A DNA stretch of 64,000 nucleotides from Sisyra terminalis. Taxonomy: Eukaryota; Arthropoda; Insecta; Neuroptera; Sisyridae. Shown in pieces: positions 57,201-64,000 of this stretch. Each line of letters opens with the position of its first letter. The first letter of the stretch is position 1. A program made the translations under genes and the position numbers. The notes beneath the pieces were generated by a model, which did not search any database, was not told where the DNA came from, and worked only from the letters and a program-made list of their open reading frames with translations. The stretch is taken from positions 10,292,001 through 10,356,000 of the forward strand of contig OY292278.1 in the NCBI GenBank assembly GCA_958496175.1, in the 5' to 3' direction.

Positions 57201-59849
57201 AATAAATGATCTGCTAATGACTCAGTCACAGTAATTTCGTTGAAATTAAGGTTACAAGTGATTATTGTTTAGGATAATGGTAAGACGTAAGTCGATATTA
57301 TCGTATAGAATTTCCCTCGATTTTCTCATTATATTTGTGTGTTATCTTTGATATTATCAACTATTTTGTGTTCTATAAAGTGTAAAGTTTGCTAAACAAA
57401 CGCCTTTATAACTTGGATATGATGGGGGGTTTGGTGAAAATTTATGGATCATTAAATAACAAGCATAAGAGTGAAATGTAAGGACGCGTCGAATGTTTCG
57501 TGAAAATATGTGTCATGAACAGCTACCTAATGATCTCTGTAATAATTTAAAATATTTTTTGGAAAACAGTTATTCATCAAATATTTCTTTTCAATCGATC
57601 AAACTTTCTCAATTTTCAATCCACATATATATTAAAAAAATTTATTTATAGAAAATTCATTTTCCTCTCATCAGTTCAATGGATTTCTTGTTTATAAATT
57701 CTTGCAAGTAGTTTTCGCCTAAACAATTCACTGATTTATATAAAACACTCCAATTAAATGCCTCGTTTATATAAATCTAGTACAAAAAGTTCTTGATTCG
57801 ATTAGTGGGGGGAATAATGTTTTTTTCTTAATCTATGATTAATTTGATGAATCGGAAAAAAGTGGACTTGTCAAATAATATGGGGAAAATGATTTATTAT
57901 TTATAAATGCGTTAATTTGAAACAAGAACAAAGCACAAAAACATTCGGACAGAAGAAAAAAACATGATTAATTCATAAAGGAAATGTCACATCCAAATAA
58001 AATCATTTATCATTCGTTGTATCGTTCTCTGCATTGTTAGTCGTACAATACTTTATATTGTTTCGATCGAAAAATGAACTACACGTAAATTATCTTAAAA
58101 ATTTTAAGGTAATTACCATATAAAGGGGGACGAAGCTTATATGGACATTGTACATAAATTGTCATACATTCCGCATCATGTGTCCAAAGATTTCCATATT
58201 ATGTTCAACAAATCATTAGAATTGGATTTGTTATCTTATCATATTTGCCAACTATTTCAATAAACAATTCTATATCCATTTGTGCTGGAGAAATTTTTTA
58301 ATTCTTTAGAATCCTTTAGAATCCTTTGGAATCCGGAAGGTCAATTTTCGCTAAGGTATACATATAAATGGAATGGAACTTCTTAAATACTTAATTTGAT
58401 ATTAAAGATACCTGTTGCGTTGGTCCGCCATACAAAGACCACTTCTAACTTAAATACATAACAATTCAACTTAATTACGCAAAAATCCAACAAAAAAAAC
58501 AATAAAAATACTTAGTTTAACTTAAAAATTAAATCAGTAATGGCTGGGACCGAGAAATGAAGTTGTTTCTTGATGAAAATCAATTGGATTTACAGTTTAA
58601 ATGTGTCACTTTTTTTACTCTTGTACAAAGAAATACAAACGATCGGAATACTATTATAATCGTAGCTCATAAAAATCATTTCTTCTTCATCGACTTTTAT
58701 CTTAAAGATAAAGATTATAGATCTAATATTTTGGAGTTTAACGCTCCCCAAAATTTGTTTTTCTTGGTCTCAAATATCTCAGCTCTAGTATCAGAAGAGC
58801 CTCATAGTATCCCGTTGGAGTTTAATCAAAATTATAAATTGGCTAAAGCAAAATTTGAGTAACAAGAACTAGACGTCGCTGGGATACATATTACCAGTGG
58901 GTTTGGATTGATCAAAATAATTCTTATTTGGGAATTTAATGTGAGTTTTTCTCCCATTCTATTGAAATCTGGGACAACTAACCTGGGAAGAGGTTTTCTT
59001 CGTCTATCGTTTTCGTATGATTTTTCGACTTAAATTTTTATTTATTCAGTTCCATGAAGTTTGAATTGATTTCTAAACCAAATTATCAAAAAGAAATGGA
59101 AAGATCGTAGATTACACTTGGGAATATATTTTTGATAGTAAAAATTCAACAATTTTACAGCATTTTGGATCGATTGGTTACAAAATTGCGGATTTGAATG
59201 GAGAATGTATGTCTGCACAAATTTCTCAACGGTATTTTTTAAAAGTTTTAATTGTGCTCTGGTGAGGCTCTTAAAATCTGGGTCCAGATATAACTAACAT
59301 TATCCGGAATCCATCCGGAAGTGTTTCCTTTTTTAGACTTCTAGTTGATTTAATAATTTTCATTATACAATACTAAAGGTGAGTTTCTCATATTGCAAAT
59401 TTGGAGATAGATGATTCTTGAGATAATGTTCCTCTCCCAACTTGGGAATATCGTGAAGTTGCAACTTCAAGTCACGAAAAAAGAAAGACAAAGATCCAAT
59501 TAATGCTCCAATAATGTTAATACAATTATATTCATCAATGTCAAAATTAGAAAAATTCTATAACAAAACATACACCAAGCCTTAGAAATTCATAACTAAA
59601 CAACAATAGAGCATACGAGTAATCTACATTCCCTCAAAGTCTCCAGATTCTGTTAGAAATCGATATTAGGGAAACCATTGCAACAAACTTTTTATGGTTC
59701 TCCGATCTGTAGATTGGCATTCTTTTAAGCCACTTGATCGTTGAACCAGAGTAATAGGACAATCCGTTAATTGGTACTTTACGGAAAGTTCTTCTATTCA
59801 TTTACAACCCTCTGTGAGTCCAAGATGGGTTAGCTTTGTGAAGACAATA
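54231..59849. other. Unassigned DNA
   Basis: No gene, RNA or clear repeat. Open frames up to 101 codons (for example 58557-58862) lack recognisable motifs. Around 58310-58335 an imperfect 10-bp tandem (TAGAATCCTT) occurs. Degenerate translations between 55.5 and 57 kb on the minus strand hint at an old retroelement but could not be assigned. Confidence 0.4.
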
Positions 59850-60210
59850 GTCGGTACAATACCACAATAATACCAATCTGGATCCTCCGTTAATCAATTC
59901 CCCTTGAATTTATCTGGTATTGGAAATATTTCAGCTGAAGAAGCAATTCTAAGAAATTTTCCTATCCGCTAGGTTCTATTATACATGAAATAGGTGCTAA
60001 ATCCGTGTGGCACGGCCCTGTTCTCACAAGTACCTACGATGTAATGTACCTGCTTGTATATGAGATTTTTCTCCACTATTCTAGCATAACCTCTGGAAAT
60101 TTCCCAATGAACGTCTTTCTCGTAATCTTCAGAAATTCTGTGAACTTCTTTTCTTTTCGCATGGAAAATAGGGGAACAGACGAGCATGCAAAGGGTCCTA
60201 AAGATTTGCA
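59850..60210 (-). pseudogene. Possible BEL/Pao-like pol relic
   Basis: Minus-strand frames, broken by stops, read SEDYEKDVHWEISRGYARIV, then VPHG, then DKFKGN-stop-LTEDPDW. This order recalls the start of the BEL/Pao reverse transcriptase (a Y-x-GYA-V segment, a PHH-V segment, and KFKG-SLND-L-GPD). Similarity is faint, and adjacent LTRs or other domains were not recognised, so the assignment is tentative. Confidence 0.3.
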
Positions 60211-60586
60211 GAGTAGCTAGTATCTTTTCCTATCAATTCCATGCCCCTATGTGCTGGTCTTTTTCAATATTGAAAGTATTTGACTAGCGAAATTCAGTTG
60301 TAAAATGAGCTTATGCATGTATTCTCCAGAAAAGAAGAAAATGCTATATTTGCTTTTCTGCGTATGTATTCCACTTTTCTTCCTTTTGCAATGTGATATG
60401 GCCTTCCAAGTACAATCAATCCTTTTTTTTTTCTATACTTTTCTTCAGAGCGAATATGTAGCACAGCAGTATTGTGATGGGTCCAAGACTTGTGGATCAT
60501 TAATTTTCTTTTTTCTGGTGGATATTTAACATTTTTCAAATTTTCCGGTTCCATCAATTTATGTAAACTCTTGGCAGCTTTTAAAA
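60211..60586. other. Unassigned DNA
   Basis: Open frames on both strands (60294-60557 minus, 60305-60529 plus) have no recognised motif. The segment may continue the decayed element to its left. Confidence 0.35.
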
Positions 60587-61580
60587 CAGTGGTTCTTAAC
60601 CTTTTCGGATGTAGTTTTTCTATTACGTACTATTCTTTATTATGTTAAAAAGAATTCCAATATTCCCCCCCAATAATCCCAAATTCCAGATAAAGGTTAA
60701 TAACTGGGTATATCAAAAAAAGCCCAGGAAGGGTAAGGTCAATTGGATAGGGACGACAGATTTGTCGTCCATCATTTATATGTTATTTTTTTGGTTGAAT
60801 GTTTTCCATTTAATCCTTTTCGATTGATACTATGTACATAATACTTATAAAAGAACAGAAATAAATATAAAATACGTTTCACGCACTTGGTGATTATTTT
60901 GGTCGGAAATGAAACAATTATTGAAAGCAAAGTGTAAAAGATGATTTAAAGAATTTACCAACGCGTGATTTTATTGGATTAGGTTTTTCAAGGATCCATT
61001 TTATTGGGATTAATGCGTCCAAGAACTCAAACCAATTTGATGCTAAATTTTCATCAATAATTTTCTTCAGCGATTAGTACCAAACGTTGGTGAACAAGCA
61101 AAGTCGCTGCATTTAGGTCAATGAAAATTCACGAAAAAAATCAAAAGCAGTCGATGCATTACTAAAAAATTATTGCTGAATACCCCCACGATTGGAAAAT
61201 CGTGAAATGCGGTTACCATCAATCCAAGACGTTACCATGTAATGATGACCGACTATTTTTTGCTCCCAAGTTAATGGAATTAATTGGGATTATTTTTATT
61301 TTCATCTAAACGATGCAACTTGTGAAAATATCAACGAATTTTTTTCTTAAAAATCGCTTAATTTTGCGTTGAGAAAATGTAAATTGGACTGCAAAGTCAT
61401 GCGCTTTAGCACCATTGGACTTGTTTTTATGTGAATTGTTTATAGACCAGCCACTATTAACACTCTTTAAAATTATTATTAAAATTTCTTTTACTTTCCT
61501 GTATCTTGATTGCTTGACTCTATATTTATATATAAATTGTATGAGTATGGTTCCTCTTGATTCCAGGTTGAGAACCACTG
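60587..61580. mobile_element. hAT element enclosing a mariner relic
   Basis: Ends CAGTGGTTCTTAACCTTTTC and complement CAGGTTGAGAACCACTG, a typical hAT terminal pair. Flanks TTTTAAAA (60579-60586) and TTGTAGAA (61581-61588) agree at 6 of 8 positions, consistent with an old 8-bp target duplication. It contains a decayed mariner-like transposase segment, probably a later insertion. Confidence 0.7.
61200..61440 (+). pseudogene. Mariner-like transposase relic
   Basis: Plus-strand fragments: YFYFHLNDATCE, comparable with the WFQQDGATCH region holding the second catalytic aspartate, and in another frame WTAKSCALAPLDLFLCE (61385-61435), comparable with the conserved WPPRSCDLTPLDYFLWG region containing the third. 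A frameshift separates them and no complete frame remains. The order and spacing support a Tc1/mariner-superfamily origin. Confidence 0.65.
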
Positions 61581-61588
61581 TTGTAGAA

Positions 61589-64000
61589 CATAGTTCTAAA
61601 TTTTAACTGGCGATTTTTACTGCAAATATTGCAAATGTACTCTTGGTGCCCAAAGAAAAGACCTTTTCTGTGAAATTATTTTTTTTAGCTCGATAAAGCA
61701 AATTTTTGATAATTGTGTTGGTTTTATCATGATCATTTCATTTTGTAATAATTGAAAAGCTAAACTAGTTAAATTTTATTACAATTTACCTTTAATAGAA
61801 AATACTCTTGTTGAATATATTTCTGAAATTATTAAAGATATGTTTTATCTCCGGTTTCATACTATTCAAAAATTAGCATTCATTTTACTGAGAACTGCTT
61901 AATTTTTGCTCTGAGCAGATAAATTTATTTTTCGAACCATTTTCTATCGGATTTTATATAATATATTCTTGCAAAAATAAAGCACTATTGTCTCCAACAT
62001 CCCCTTGCAAATATTGAGTTTGGAGTTATACCAATCATTCTGTATCTTCTTTTTGTTCAACGTAAGCTTTATCTAAAGTTAACTGCAGGACTTCACATCT
62101 TCGACAGCATTAAATTTTATTTTTTTCTGGTTAATTTTTCCAGTCTAATAAATTTGTTAACTCTACTCGTATTTAATTGGCACTTAACAAAAAAGGCTCG
62201 TCTATTTCTAATTCAAATATTTTTGAGTGATTTATCATATGGTTCCCGCAGCTTTAGGAGGTTTAGGAGGAATTATTTTTTTTTTCAATTCTATGCAATT
62301 TGGATTGATTTTAAAATCAAATTACTGAAAAAATGGAATTGGATCTTTGTCTGTTCAGTGAATAGTTTGGATACATATTTGGGCAAAAGTTAATCTATCC
62401 GAATGAGTCCAGCTTTAATTTACAATGATGATTCATTGGGATGTGTTAGATGGTTCACTATTCAACGGTTTGTTTTTCTGGTCAAGTAGTGCTTCGTACC
62501 AACTTCCATCTAGTATACTAAAAAACTGCAATAATCGAATATCTTGTTTAAAATTATTGCAATTTTGTCCAAATTTTTTACCAGTCTTAGGCTTCTACTT
62601 CTGCACTTTTTATTTTCATTGAGTATGAATTACTTTTGCAACATGAAAGATCATTTAATGATTTTACCGGAATCTTAACAGTATCTTTGTAATTTTCTTT
62701 TGATGCATATCAAACATTTATTATATGCGTTATTTGGTAATCCTGAGCACCAATTTCTGAACCAGGATATAAGGGAATTTCGAATATAACACCTTAACAA
62801 TCACTTAATGTCTACTATTTGAAGTTTAAAAAGATATATATTTTTTTATTCAACCCATCTACTGTTGGTTTGATTGATTCTATGATTGATATTATGATTT
62901 CTGGAAGTTACTGAAATTTGAAAATCGTTCTTTTTTGAGATAGCTTCTTCTTTTTAATGGAGACCTCTTCTGGGAATCTCCAGAGTTCTTCACTACGCCC
63001 TGTAAGAACTATTGCGCCCCTAATTTGTTTCTAATTCCAGGTCTGCTTCGGATATAAATCTCGAGAAAGTCTTCATGTTGTAGGAATTTTTTCTTGGAAT
63101 TTTAATATATCATCAAATTTTTGGGGTTTCTTCGCATTTCGCAACAATTTTTTAAATATCCATCACTAGAAAGGGTAATTTAGTGGACCAGATGGCATAC
63201 CTTGAAAGTCTATGACTCCTGATTTTTGTCATAATCACACCCGTTTTTAGATTGAATTCTTCGTTTTTAATAAGGCTGAAAAAATTTATAAATGAGAATA
63301 ATCCTTAGAAGTAAACGGATGAATCAATGAAACTTAAAGGTCTTTAGATATGAAAGTTTTGTGAACATTTTGACATTCTGAAATCTGAATTGTAAGATGT
63401 TACAATTACAAAAGTTCTCGACAAAAATTGCCACTGCTTTTTTGGATTTCAACGACTTTTTTATAGTAGAAACTAAATAAGATATCCCTATTTTGTAAAA
63501 GAAATTGTGTTTTTTAAATATGCAGTTATTTGCAAATATTTTCCAGTATTTTATTCAATTTCTGCTTAAGTTCAAAACCCACACGAAGACACGAAGTTTA
63601 AAATCCACTATGTGAAAATTGGTAATAAACTCATTTTTACACAATGGTAAACCGTGCATTCGGAAGGATTGCGCAATATTTTGACTGTGGCATGGTTAGG
63701 TAGTCGAAGACCGTTAGGTTGTTTTATTGTGATATCGAATTAATCTGTAAATCGTATAAAATTAACAAATATAAGAAAAATGATTTGGTTCAACTGGTTT
63801 ATTAACGCATTTAATCTAAAGATTGGAATATAAGTTCGTGAATGTGCACTTATTTCCTTTTTCATGTTGCATACCTCGATATCTTTCTTTCTAGTGGATA
63901 GATCATTTATTTTTTGCTAAAAATATTTAAAAAATGCGATCCCAAATCGTCAATTTGTTCAAATGGAGAATTGCTATTATTGATCAATCGATCACACCAC
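61589..64000. other. Unassigned DNA
   Basis: No gene, RNA or clear repeat recognised. Open frames (for example 62154-62393 and 62425-62622) lack known motifs. Composition is slightly less AT-rich around 62930-63240. Confidence 0.4.

Noticed and set aside
58557..58862. 101-codon open frame as a gene
   Set aside because: Has an ATG, but there is no recognised motif, no splice context and no neighbouring coding segment.
63421..63437. Right end (TTGCCACTG) partnering the hAT start at 54.2 kb
   Set aside because: The flanking 8 bp do not match and the distance of 9 kb contains unrelated sequence and other elements.

Overview
This is a non-coding, repeat-dominated window of an animal nuclear genome, most likely an insect. 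It is very AT-rich, with long A and T runs, (TA)n microsatellite and GTAGGTATACCTAC-type motifs. It carries arthropod-style transposons (hAT, mariner, Jockey-like LINE, a possible Chapaev element), and the only convincing splice signals have canonical GT..AG ends. There is no operon structure, no long open reading frame (longest about 134 codons) and no intact host gene. Almost every short open frame is chance or a translated repeat.

Layout. 1-8 kb: AT-rich DNA with a 968-bp TA-flanked foldback (1665-2632), a foldback carrying two divergent hammerhead-ribozyme-like motifs (5140-5412), a second foldback type (6575-7294) and a 5S-rRNA-like structured sequence (7995-8112). 8.5-11.4 kb: a tandem segmental duplication in which each copy has taken a different insertion, a TTAA-flanked MITE in the first and a ribozyme-bearing foldback block in the second. 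12.5-17.5 kb: two more TA foldbacks around about 3 kb of unique, CpG-containing DNA. 19-23.4 kb: three hAT elements with clear 8-bp target duplications (two of them nested) and a nest of inverted repeats. 24.5-26.9 and 44.2-46 kb: two long copies of an unclassified interspersed repeat, the first holding a tRNA-Arg-like sequence. 28-29.2 kb: a 1.2-kb foldback. 29.8-31.1 kb: a 5'-truncated Jockey-like LINE on the minus strand. 33.2-39 kb: two copies of one hAT family, one split by another repeat. 39.8-41.4 kb: a 1.6-kb long-TIR element with about 177-bp tandem repeats inside. 42.8-43.4 kb: a second TTAA MITE. 46.1-47.1 kb: a transposon with CACTG termini, a 4-bp target duplication and a frameshifted transposase-like fragment. 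48.8-49.9 kb: a ribozyme-bearing element with a second ribozyme-bearing foldback nested in it. 52.3-53.2 kb: a candidate 3' end of a spliced gene with a MITE in its intron. 54-64 kb: mostly unassigned DNA with a hAT element enclosing a mariner relic and a possible BEL/Pao relic.

No set of genes works together here; the interest lies in the mobile elements. The strongest lead is a set of hammerhead-ribozyme-like cores (CTGATGA, stem II, GAAAC) in at least four foldback structures. Stems I and II change in a compensating way between copies, and the copies sit mostly in divergent inverted pairs. Such ribozymes are known in Penelope-like elements and retrozymes; the inverted, partly nested arrangement is what deserves checking. 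A second lead is that three different TA-flanked foldback types share the same sub-terminal module. All family assignments are by eye, from termini, target duplications and short peptide motifs, without database searches.
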